DNA from: an uncultured Bacteroidales bacterium
GTDB taxonomy: Bacteria > Bacteroidota > Bacteroidia > Bacteroidales > Bacteroidaceae
DNA: 32,932 nt
Direction: 5' to 3'
Assembly: GCA_902782245.1 (NCBI GenBank)
Contig: CACZMI010000017.1
Coordinates: forward strand, 1 to 32,932
Shown here: piece after piece, positions 8,028 through 14,855 of the stretch
Layout of the letters: each line of letters opens with the position of its first letter
Position numbering within the stretch: position 1 is the first letter of the stretch
Notes under the pieces: generated by a model
Seen by the model: only the letters and a program-made list of their open reading frames with translations
Database searches by the model: none
Told to the model about the DNA's origin: nothing
Translations under genes and position numbers: made by a program

Positions 8028-9227
8028 ATGAAAAGAATACTTAACTATATGCTCTATGCGAGCCTGTCTTTAAGTATTTCGTGTAACCATTTGAGTAATT
8101 CTGCTGAGGCAGATTACTCAAATGTTACTCAAATACAGTATGATGAGAAGGCCGAGAATTTTATTTTGATTGATCAGATTGTAGACCGTTGCAGTTTTGT
8201 CAGACTGGCATCCGAACAGTCCAGTTTGATAGGTAAAATAGATCAACTAATATTATGTGATTCATTTATTGTCGTCGTTGATAAACGTATTGCAAAATCA
8301 ATATTTGTTTTCAATCATGAGGGTAAATTCTTAAACCGTATTTCCAGATTGGGGAATGGTCCTGGGGAGTATCTGCTGATAAATCATGTGGCTATTAATG
8401 ACAATAATCAAGTCTGTATTCTGGACAATATAAAAGCTCGTGTTACTTTATTTGATATCTCAGGAAAATTCATCTCTTCTCAAGATCTTCCTTTTAAAAG
8501 TGTAAAAATGGAATTTTTGGGTAATGATAATATTCTGTTTGATGTTCAGGATTGCAGCCCAATTAGCGGTAATAAAAAAATAATAGAAAAGTCATGTTAT
8601 GTGTTGACAGACTCTAACTTTAAGGTCAAATATACTTTTGGTGAAGACCATTCATACAACAATCCTTCTTTTCAGTTTTATATGGAGGATTTTTTAAAGT
8701 CAGACGGAAAGATATTTAGCCGGCTGGATCATGGTAATACTATTTTTGAGTTTAATAGGGATTCTGTCATTGCGAGGTATGAATTATCTCTGAAAGGTGA
8801 AAAACTATATGCTCCTACAATCGAAGATCTTTCAACTCCAGACTTATATACGGAGAACAGATTGAAAATGCCATCATTCTCCGGGTGCTTCTTCTTTTGT
8901 AAGGATTACTCATGCTTTAAGATGCTGTTCCCGGAAAGAGAGGATCTGTATACATGGTTCTTCAAGTCAAATAAGACAGGAAAGTTGCTGACATTGTCCA
9001 CCGAATCTGACGACGCTGTTTTATCAAGGTTTTATGATCCTCTAGCAAAATGGAACGATAATACATTAGTTCAGGTTATTCCTCCTACAACTTTGTTGTC
9101 CCATAAGGATGAGATTCTTTCAAACAGCATGGTTGAAAATCCGGAAGCATTGTATGACGGTCTGTCTTTAGAGGATAATCCCGTGCTGTTCTTCTATACT
9201 TTTAATCCGGATAAGGTGGATAAGTGA
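8028..9227 (+). CDS. 6-bladed beta-propeller lipoprotein (BF3164-like)
   Basis: This 399-residue protein has a lipoprotein-type signal ending near LSISC (Cys19). The first blades are recognisable from SSLIGKIDQLILCDSFIVVVDKR, IFVFNHEGKFLNRISRLGNGPGEY and VCILDNIKARVTLFDISGKF. The RxGNGPGEY turn is characteristic of the 6-bladed beta-propeller family abundant in Bacteroides and Prevotella. These proteins are thought to be surface or periplasmic binding proteins, and their ligands are mostly unknown. It lies between the secreted protein and the thioredoxin-like gene with gaps of 12 bases or less, so it is probably in the same transcript. Composition is more AT-rich than the flanking housekeeping genes. 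Confidence 0.85.
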   Translation: MKRILNYMLYASLSLSISCNHLSNSAEADYSNVTQIQYDEKAENFILIDQIVDRCSFVRLASEQSSLIGKIDQLILCDSFIVVVDKRIAKSIFVFNHEGKFLNRISRLGNGPGEYLLINHVAINDNNQVCILDNIKARVTLFDISGKFISSQDLPFKSVKMEFLGNDNILFDVQDCSPISGNKKIIEKSCYVLTDSNFKVKYTFGEDHSYNNPSFQFYMEDFLKSDGKIFSRLDHGNTIFEFNRDSVIARYELSLKGEKLYAPTIEDLSTPDLYTENRLKMPSFSGCFFFCKDYSCFKMLFPEREDLYTWFFKSNKTGKLLTLSTESDDAVLSRFYDPLAKWNDNTLVQVIPPTTLLSHKDEILSNSMVENPEALYDGLSLEDNPVLFFYTFNPDKVDK

Positions 9228-9228
9228 T

Positions 9229-9831
9229 ATGAAAAGACACATTTATTGGATAATCAGTTGTGTGATATTGCTGATGTTCAATGTGGTTCTTCTGGCAGAA
9301 AGGACAAATGAAGTCGTGTCTGAAAATGCTGGTAGTGTTATTGGTGAGAGTGTCATTGATTCATATCAGTCATCATTTATAGATTTGTTGGAAAATGACG
9401 GATTGCCTATTCAGGACATGGGGATTTTGGATATGGCAGACAACTCGGTAAAAGCATTGTCAGAACTGTTTGTAGATGATTCTGTACTGTTTGTATGCAG
9501 GGTGTCACAATTTCAATGTCAGGACTGTGCAAGTTACGCATTGGAGAAAGCGATAGAATTGGTTGAAAATGATTCAACCGGAATGAAGTTGTTGTTTTTC
9601 TGTGATTATGAATATCGGTCTCTGAAGATATTTGTTGATGAACATCCATGCACAAAAAGCTATGGCGTTTACCAAGCGTCCTTTATTGATTTGCCTATTG
9701 AATCGCGGACATATCCGTATTATTTCACTCTGTCAAAGGATATGGTGGTACATGATGTGTTTGCTCCTAATGCCGTGAGCTCTGTGAAAACAGGAATCTA
9801 TTGGAACTTTCTCTCCAAAAAATGGAGATAA
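9229..9831 (+). CDS. Membrane-anchored thioredoxin-like protein with CQDC motif
   Basis: This 200-residue protein has one N-terminal hydrophobic segment (about residues 5-22) that should anchor it in the inner membrane or serve as a signal. The thioredoxin-like core shows DDSVLFVCRVSQFQCQDC (Cys90, Cys97, Cys100), then a helix, MKLLFFCDYEYRS, and a late YPYYFTLSKDMVV strand in the place of the cis-proline loop. A CxxC after a beta strand is typical of redox-active thioredoxin folds. Similar small proteins accompany 6-bladed propeller genes in Bacteroidota. It could form or reduce disulfides in the five-Cys protein encoded at 7455. It starts one base after the propeller gene's stop codon. Confidence 0.65.
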   Translation: MKRHIYWIISCVILLMFNVVLLAERTNEVVSENAGSVIGESVIDSYQSSFIDLLENDGLPIQDMGILDMADNSVKALSELFVDDSVLFVCRVSQFQCQDCASYALEKAIELVENDSTGMKLLFFCDYEYRSLKIFVDEHPCTKSYGVYQASFIDLPIESRTYPYYFTLSKDMVVHDVFAPNAVSSVKTGIYWNFLSKKWR

Positions 9832-11417
9832 GCCGTCAGGATATTGTTGTTGTGGCTCTGTTTGTGTATATGAGTTGCACAAACAAGAGCCATGGGGACG
9901 ATGTGTCGGTCATGCTGTTTTCAGGGGTGAACCTGCTGTTTGCAGGTTATTTCCTGTTGAGACTGTTGTTTCAATGGGGAGGGGTGAAAGCACAAAACCT
10001 GGTGCTTATTTCTTTGGAGTCGGCAACCTGTTATGAGGCTGTTCTTGGGTTTTTGCAGATAGTTGGTGTGACGGATTCAAACAATTATCTGTTTTCATGT
10101 ACCGGCACATTCGATAATCCAGGCCCGTTGGGAGGATTCCTGGCAATAGGTCTGTGTGTTTCATTGGCTGAAATCTTTTTGATAAAGCGTCAAGGCTGGA
10201 TATCATACCTGACCGTTGTTCTATGTGTCATAATGATTCCTTCCACTCAAAGCCGTGCGGCTTGGATGTCAATAATGGTTTGCGTGCTTTTTTATTGTAT
10301 TAAAAAGCCCAAGACTCTTGCTTGGATAAAGGCTCATTGGTTGGTTGCCATTATTGCCATCACAGTTCTTCTGTCATCGGTATATATTTTCAAGCGTCCG
10401 TCGACAAACGGAAGGCTGTTTACATATAAGATGGAGTTGCAGACTATTAAAAGGAACGGTTTAACAGGAGTGGGGATGGGCCATTTCTCAAACGCATACG
10501 GAATAACTCAAAGAGATTATTTTGCAAAGACCATAAGTCTTGAGGAGGGCCAATTGAGATATGATGAGTCGGACAGAGAAAGAGTATGTGCCGATAATCC
10601 CAAAGTAGGTTTCAATGAATATCTGCAGTTTGGAATAGAGTTTGGCGTAGGTCCTTTGATTCTTTTTCTGTCATTGGTTTTGATGATACTCTACCGGTCA
10701 TTCCGAATGAATTCCCCTTTCTTCTTTGGAATGGTAAGCATGTTGGTGTTTGCCTTCTTTTCTTACCCGTTCTCATTATGGGAATTTCTTGTTCTCTTTC
10801 TTTTGTTTGCAGCAAATGCCGGATGTAATTCCCATAAGTCCCATTCCTCCAAAGTTGGTAGTCTTTTGTTTGCTTTCGGCTGCCTTGTTCCGATTGCCAT
10901 CTTTCATAAAAGTGCAGGTGTTGTAAGGGCTCTGGTTGAAACTGAAAAACTATGGAAACGGCAGAGACCGATCTTTGATTCCGGAGATTACGGGTCATAT
11001 GAGTATTGTTGTTCTCAATTGTATCCTGACCTGCAATTTAACTGCGCATTCCTTTACGAGTATGCGTATTCCTTATTTGAAGATGGAAAGACAGAGAAGA
11101 GTGAGAAGGTTCTTGAACAATGCCTGTCATTGAGTGGGAATTCATTGTCATTCATTCTTCTGGGTGATATTCACAAGAAGCAGGGACTGATTGCTGAAGC
11201 GGAACAGGATTATTACAATTCTTTTCTGGCTTTGCCTGACAGACTGTATCCGTTGTATAAACTGGCGGTTTTATACTATGACAGCAATCAGGAGGAGAAG
11301 TATCAGAATATGGTCCGCAGCATAGAAGTATTCCATCCAAGAATAGAATCCGAATCAACAAATCAAATTCGTGAAATGTTGAAACGTCATAGTTGGGGAT
11401 ATGAAAAAACGATGTAA
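9822..11417 (+). CDS. O-antigen ligase/PglL-like (Wzy_C) membrane protein with C-terminal TPRs
   Basis: This is a polytopic membrane protein of 531 residues when started at the ATG at 9822. A start at 9801 adds 7 residues but lies deeper inside the previous gene. The order GTFDNPGPLGGFLAIGLC, then STQSRAAW, then GVGMGHFSNAYG, then a large loop, then GFNEYLQFGIEFGVGPLILF follows the Wzy_C family (WaaL O-antigen ligases, Wzy polymerases, PglL/PilO O-oligosaccharyltransferases). After the last membrane helix (about residue 375) come tetratricopeptide-like helices (YEYAYSLFEDGKTEKSEKVLEQCL; LLGDIHKKQGLIAEAEQDYY). Next to a secreted protein and a signal peptidase, a protein-modifying PglL-like role is attractive, but the family cannot separate that from ligase or polymerase. 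Confidence 0.85.
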   Translation: MEISRQDIVVVALFVYMSCTNKSHGDDVSVMLFSGVNLLFAGYFLLRLLFQWGGVKAQNLVLISLESATCYEAVLGFLQIVGVTDSNNYLFSCTGTFDNPGPLGGFLAIGLCVSLAEIFLIKRQGWISYLTVVLCVIMIPSTQSRAAWMSIMVCVLFYCIKKPKTLAWIKAHWLVAIIAITVLLSSVYIFKRPSTNGRLFTYKMELQTIKRNGLTGVGMGHFSNAYGITQRDYFAKTISLEEGQLRYDESDRERVCADNPKVGFNEYLQFGIEFGVGPLILFLSLVLMILYRSFRMNSPFFFGMVSMLVFAFFSYPFSLWEFLVLFLLFAANAGCNSHKSHSSKVGSLLFAFGCLVPIAIFHKSAGVVRALVETEKLWKRQRPIFDSGDYGSYEYCCSQLYPDLQFNCAFLYEYAYSLFEDGKTEKSEKVLEQCLSLSGNSLSFILLGDIHKKQGLIAEAEQDYYNSFLALPDRLYPLYKLAVLYYDSNQEEKYQNMVRSIEVFHPRIESESTNQIREMLKRHSWGYEKTM

Positions 11418-12156
11418 GGTTATAGGGCTTGCTGCTTTTGCTGCGTATGTTGTGTTCCGTTTGCTGGTGTGCGTAAAGTATACCATCCTTACAGGATCAA
11501 TGATGCCCACTATCCAGATTGAAGAATCTGTTTATGTCTTAAAACCTTTGTACGGATGGAGACTGTACTGTTTCTGGTCAAAAAGCCCGGATAGTTTCCA
11601 TAGGATTCATGGAATAAGAGACATTGTACCAGGGGATATAATTGTGTTCAACTTGCCTTACATTGGCTACAACATTGAAACGATTGCGTTTAATCCGGAA
11701 CTTGAGTACTGCAAGAGGGTGCTCGGAACGCCCGGTGACAGAATCGGTGCAGTTGACGGTCACTGCTGGAATGACCGGTTCCTGAAACCTGTAGGAGTGG
11801 TTGAGGAACAGGAAAAACTGCGTTGGATGTTTGATGTCTTTTTCAGGATGACAGACAGCTATGAGGTCATTCCATACACGGATTCCGGTTGGAATGTAAA
11901 AAACTGGGGGCCACTAATAGTGCCGGCAAAAGGGTTGACAATGGCTCTTGACGGGTTTACTCGTGAACTTTACCGTAAGGTGATTGAATATGAGACCGGA
12001 ACGCCCCTTGATGAATCGTTGACGGAGTATACCTTCCAGGGTAATTACTACTTCGCGGTAGGAGACAACGCAATGTCGTCATTTGACTCCCGTTATTGGG
12101 GATTCATTCCCGAGGATTTCATCATCGGCATTGTGGGCGGAAAGAGATTCCGATAG
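11401..12156 (+). CDS. lepB: Type I signal peptidase (S26), cluster-specific
   Basis: This 251-residue protein has one N-terminal transmembrane segment (about residues 8-27) followed by the catalytic-serine motif TGSMMPT (Ser33) and the lysine-base motif CKRVLGTPGD (Lys105). The terminal signature YFAVGDNAMSSFDSRYWGFIP is also present. It cleaves Sec signal peptides on the outer face of the inner membrane. The ATG at 11401 overlaps the preceding gene by 17 bases, indicating translational coupling. A second, specialised signal peptidase inside a gene cluster usually serves that cluster's own exported substrate; the housekeeping lepB is probably elsewhere (inference). Its stop is one base from the convergent neighbour. 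Confidence 0.93.
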   Translation: MKKRCKVIGLAAFAAYVVFRLLVCVKYTILTGSMMPTIQIEESVYVLKPLYGWRLYCFWSKSPDSFHRIHGIRDIVPGDIIVFNLPYIGYNIETIAFNPELEYCKRVLGTPGDRIGAVDGHCWNDRFLKPVGVVEEQEKLRWMFDVFFRMTDSYEVIPYTDSGWNVKNWGPLIVPAKGLTMALDGFTRELYRKVIEYETGTPLDESLTEYTFQGNYYFAVGDNAMSSFDSRYWGFIPEDFIIGIVGGKRFR

Positions 12157-12157
12157 T

Positions 12158-12493
12158 TTATTTGCGGTAGTCGGTCAGGATATCACTTATAACTTGGCAG
12201 ACGTGGTCGTAGTTCTGGTAGTTCCAGGGATCAAGCGACTGTTGCAATGAAAGGTCTTTGCCGTTGGAGCTTACTATAAATCTTTCGGTTATTGTCTGTT
12301 GGTTGCCGTCTTCCAAAGTGATGGTGTAGGTGTGTGTAACGTTCCAACCCAGGAATCGGCCGTCTTGGCGGTTGCTACGCCTAATGATGGTACGTTCATT
12401 GGTGATAATGGCTTCTTTGTATTCTTTTATCCTGTTTTCAGAGTTGTCCATCATCATTTGAATTGATTTATTGTCGGGGCTCGTAATAAGCAT
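12158..12493 (-). CDS. Hypothetical small protein
   Basis: This 111-residue frame is not recognised. It has no signal peptide and is rich in polar residues, with predicted strands GWNVTHTYTITLEDGNQQTITERFIV and a helical end (NYDHVCQVISDILTDY). Earlier codons may not be translated: the run of Met at 13-15 (MMMDNSENRIKEYKEAI) offers alternative starts. A -7-like TATATTTG lies upstream on the minus strand (12590-12583). It is convergent with lepB with a single intervening base. Support is codon character and the tidy gene boundaries only. Confidence 0.5.
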   Translation of the reverse strand: MLITSPDNKSIQMMMDNSENRIKEYKEAIITNERTIIRRSNRQDGRFLGWNVTHTYTITLEDGNQQTITERFIVSSNGKDLSLQQSLDPWNYQNYDHVCQVISDILTDYRK

Positions 12494-12582
12494 TCTCTTG
12501 CAATTCTGAATGGTGGCTTCCTCATTTTACAAGTATCACCCAAAGGACTCTTTTTTTCATAAGGACTATAATAGTTGTGAAG

Positions 12583-12590
12583 TTCAAATA
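12583..12590 (-). promoter_or_regulatory. Possible -7 element for the 12158-12493 gene
   Basis: On the minus strand TATATTTG reads from 12590 to 12583, matching TAnnTTTG. No good -33 partner was seen. A plus-strand -7-like element lies 22 bases away, so this is a divergent promoter region. Confidence 0.4.
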
Positions 12591-12612
12591 TACGAAAAAG
12601 TGTTTAATTGCT

Positions 12613-12620
12613 TATTTTTG
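12613..12620 (+). promoter_or_regulatory. -7 element for the 12641 gene
   Basis: TATTTTTG (12613-12620) matches TAnnTTTG and would start transcription near 12626, 15 bases before the ATG at 12641. This excludes the upstream TTG at 12608 as the start codon. A -33 match is weak. Confidence 0.5.
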
Positions 12621-12640
12621 TGGTGACTAATAAAGAGGTT

Positions 12641-13339
12641 ATGAATATGAAACGCCTTTTATTGATGGTTTTGTACCTGTTCGGCCTTACTACCATGGCT
12701 TTGTCCCAGTCAGCCAATGCGGTGTATCTTAAGGACGGAAGCAGGGTGATAGGACATATCCTGGAACTGGATTCTTTGGGAGGCGTCCGTATTATGACAC
12801 AGGACGGAAAGTTTTATAACTATTCATCACAGGCTATTGACAACATCAACTGGTCATATGTGATAAAAGAGCAGGGCCCCGGAGCGATATACCGATACGG
12901 CGATATGTTCCGTTGGAAATACAATGATACGGAACTGTCGGATAAGAACTATGAGAAATACTTTGATGATGACTTGTATCACACATATGTGGGAGGCAGC
13001 AATCAGTTCAATCTGGGCGGTGCCTGCTGGCTTTACGGCATTACTTGTGCGGTGCTGACGGTTCTGGAATTCGATCCCAAGGCCGGTGCCGGTCAGAGTG
13101 GGCGGTTCTATGCATATGCGGGCGGTGCCAATGCCCTGATATGTCTGGGCTGTGTGTTTACCGGTATCGGAAAGAGGCGTCTTGATTGGGTGGCAAGGAC
13201 ATTCAATGCCCAGAATGCGGCCGATAACGAGTTGTCATACTCATCAAAAAGGCAAAACGCCATGATGTTGAGTCCTTCGGTCCTTATGACTGCACAAAGG
13301 GATTTGGGACTTGGTGCAACTTTGAGTTTCAGTTTCTGA
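12641..13339 (+). CDS. Hypothetical exported protein
   Basis: This 232-residue protein starts at the ATG at 12641, downstream of the predicted promoter, with a Sec signal peptide (RLLLMVLYLFGLTTMALSQ). The mature N-terminus has the pattern VYLKDGSRVIGHILELDSLGGVRIMTQDGKFYNY, seen in many Bacteroidota envelope proteins of unknown function. A hydrophobic middle (LYGITCAVLTVLEF; GGANALICLGCVFTGIG) suggests one or two membrane passes, and the C-terminus ends LGLGATLSFSF, like an outer-membrane strand. No function can be assigned. Its stop is one base from the convergent acetyltransferase. Confidence 0.75.
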   Translation: MNMKRLLLMVLYLFGLTTMALSQSANAVYLKDGSRVIGHILELDSLGGVRIMTQDGKFYNYSSQAIDNINWSYVIKEQGPGAIYRYGDMFRWKYNDTELSDKNYEKYFDDDLYHTYVGGSNQFNLGGACWLYGITCAVLTVLEFDPKAGAGQSGRFYAYAGGANALICLGCVFTGIGKRRLDWVARTFNAQNAADNELSYSSKRQNAMMLSPSVLMTAQRDLGLGATLSFSF

Positions 13340-13340
13340 T

Positions 13341-13889
13341 TTAAGGACAGACCAGACGGTCATAGGTGGTGCCGAATACGGTTATATGGCCGTCGGGACG
13401 GAATCCGTTTTTTATGTACAGACGGTAGGCAGTGTCATTGTCGGGATCGACGGCGATGGTTGCCAGAGGTATGCCGGCTTCATCACGAAGACGGAACATC
13501 TCCCGTATCAGAGCCGATGCAATTCCCCTGTTCCGGAACCCGGGCAGCACGGCAAGCGAGTCCAGGTAGAACTCTCCTGCGCTGGCTTCATCATCCATTG
13601 AGTGGTAATCATCGCCTACATACATCCGTATCATGGGGAATGTGATATCGCGCATCCGGCGGTATCGGGCCCCGTCATAGGCAACCATCAGTCCGGCGGG
13701 AACGCCGTCGTAGAGTGCAATGGTAGAGTTCCGCCAGCTGTACAGTGTATCCTCGCGGCGTGATATGCCGGCCAGATGCTCGATGTGGCTGTCATCGGTC
13801 TCCTCAATATGTAGTGCGCGGAGCACGTTCTCGGCAATGAAACGCGCATCATCAGGTGTAGCCCGTCTTATTGTTATTCTTGATTCCAT
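13341..13889 (-). CDS. GNAT family N-acetyltransferase
   Basis: This is a GNAT-fold acetyltransferase of 182 residues when started at MESRITIRRAT. It shows the N-terminal strand ITIRRATPDDARFIAENV and the acetyl-CoA loop region FYLDSLAVLPGFRNRGIASALI (motif A, R-N-R-G-I-A), followed by ATIAVDPDNDTAYRLYIKNGFRP. These enzymes transfer acetyl from acetyl-CoA to an amine; the acceptor is not predictable. An upstream ATG at 13907 is in frame, but the intervening bases contain the -7 element TATCTTTG (minus strand 13905-13898), so 13889 is the better start and the leader would be only a few bases. Confidence 0.9.
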   Translation of the reverse strand: MESRITIRRATPDDARFIAENVLRALHIEETDDSHIEHLAGISRREDTLYSWRNSTIALYDGVPAGLMVAYDGARYRRMRDITFPMIRMYVGDDYHSMDDEASAGEFYLDSLAVLPGFRNRGIASALIREMFRLRDEAGIPLATIAVDPDNDTAYRLYIKNGFRPDGHITVFGTTYDRLVCP

Positions 13890-13897
13890 AATAATGC

Positions 13898-13905
13898 AAA
13901 GATAC
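13898..13905 (-). promoter_or_regulatory. -7 element immediately before the GNAT gene
   Basis: On the minus strand TATCTTTG reads 13905-13898, and the proposed ATG follows 8 bases later. With the usual distance from -7 to start, the mRNA would be leaderless or nearly so. A -33 match at the usual spacing was not found. Confidence 0.45.
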
Positions 13906-13923
13906 AAAAGGAAATCAACCTCT

Positions 13924-13954
13924 TTTGCACATTGTCATTTTTGTAGTATATTCG
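13924..13954 (+). promoter_or_regulatory. Promoter of the restriction-modification leader
   Basis: TTTG (13924-13927) and TATATTCG (13947-13954) are separated by exactly 19 bases, a close match to the Bacteroidota promoter with C for T at one -7 position. Transcription would start near 13960, about 250 bases before the first methylase ATG. Confidence 0.65.
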
Positions 13955-13959
13955 CAGTA

Positions 13960-14213
13960 CAGTATCGGAACAGAAAAGATATTGTAAAGACATACTAACA
14001 TAGCATTTGCTATTTATTCGGTTACCTGAAACCTAGGAAATTTCATGAAGCCGCCGGATAAGTCAGTGAATGCCTGCGCTTGGCGTGGGTGTGACTTATT
14101 CAGGCATCGGCTTTCCTAGGGCCTCAGGTATGGATAACTGACATCCATGCCTTTTTTTATGCCCTTGGGAAGCCGATAGTAATAAGTCAGCAAGTGCGCA
14201 ATGAAAGCGCAGA
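13960..14213 (+). ncRNA. Structured leader RNA of the restriction-modification genes, with competing pairings
   Basis: This is a dense set of complementary segments. CCTAGGAAA (14032-14040) pairs with TTTCCTAGG (14112-14120), GCCG (14050-14053) with CGGC (14108-14111), and 14056-14065 with 14092-14101 (10 pairs, one G-U). ACCTGA (14024-14029) pairs with TCAGGT (14124-14129). ATGCCTG (14070-14076) can pair with CAGGCAT (14101-14107), forming an H-type pseudoknot with the 10-bp stem. A terminator hairpin follows. The segment 14169-14199 repeats 14047-14079 imperfectly (GAAGCCG, ATAAGTCAG and GCGC in the same order), so AATAAGTCA (14181-14189) is a perfect complement of 14092-14100. A last hairpin TGCGC/GCGCA (14195-14211) touches the ATG. 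This looks like a switchable regulatory leader. I do not recognise it as a known class. Confidence 0.6.
14127..14158 (+). terminator. Intrinsic terminator within the leader
   Basis: GGTATGGAT (14127-14135) pairs over 9 bp (one G-U) with ATCCATGCC (14143-14151) around a 7-base loop, followed directly by seven T (14152-14158). It shares 14127-14130 with the outer stem pairing 14023-14029 to 14124-14130, so the two cannot form together. That arrangement fits attenuation upstream of the methylase genes. Confidence 0.75.
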
Positions 14214-14855
14214 ATGGACACCCAGATCAAGTCCAAGGAGAGGGTGGCCGCTCACGGTGAGGTGTTTACCGCTCCCCGTGAGGTTAACGCCATGCTGGAC
14301 CTTGTAAAGTCGGAGACGGAGCGTATAGACTCCCGTTTCCTGGAACCCGCTTGCGGTGACGGAAATTTCCTGATAGAGATACTACGCCGTAAACTCTCTA
14401 TCTGCGGGGAGCGGGTTAAGGCAAAACAATACACTCAACTACAATATGAGCATGATGCCGTATGGGCTGTATCGAGCATCTACGGCATAGAACTGCTGGC
14501 CGATAATGTGGCCTCTTGCCGTCAGCGCCTGCTTGATTATTTCACAGAGCAATATCGCAGTCTATTCAAATCCAAATGCAAGGATGAGTGCGTAGAGGCA
14601 GCCCGATACATCCTGTCCAAGAACATAATTCACGGCGATGCGCTAACATACAAGCGCGTAGATAATCCCGGCAGTTGGATTCATGTGTGCGAGTGGAGTT
14701 TCATAGGCGGAGGCAAGGTGAGCCGCCGTGACTACGAGTTCTCTTTCCTTATAGGGCAGTACAGCAGCGACAACCTCTTTGCCGATGCGCCCGTAGAGAC
14801 CTATCCTCCTGTTCATTTCCTAAAAATCAATCCGTCAGCCTATGGAGAACAGTAG
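14214..14855 (+). CDS. Methyltransferase-like protein lacking a catalytic NPPY (R-M accessory)
   Basis: This 213-residue protein has the N-terminus GEVFTAPREVNAMLDLV, seen in N6-adenine DNA methylases, and an S-adenosylmethionine-binding motif I, FLEPACGDGNFL (residues 42-53), followed by YGIELLADNVASCRQRL. No (N/D/S)PP(Y/F) catalytic motif is present: HGDALTY is followed by a segment rich in aromatic and charged residues (WSFIGGGKVSRRDYEFSFL). It may be a SAM-binding partner subunit or a reduced paralogue of the next gene, whose N-terminus has the same EVFTxPxE layout. The two overlap by 14 bases in different frames and each has its own N-terminus, so this is not one gene split by a frameshift. 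Confidence 0.8.
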   Translation: MDTQIKSKERVAAHGEVFTAPREVNAMLDLVKSETERIDSRFLEPACGDGNFLIEILRRKLSICGERVKAKQYTQLQYEHDAVWAVSSIYGIELLADNVASCRQRLLDYFTEQYRSLFKSKCKDECVEAARYILSKNIIHGDALTYKRVDNPGSWIHVCEWSFIGGGKVSRRDYEFSFLIGQYSSDNLFADAPVETYPPVHFLKINPSAYGEQ

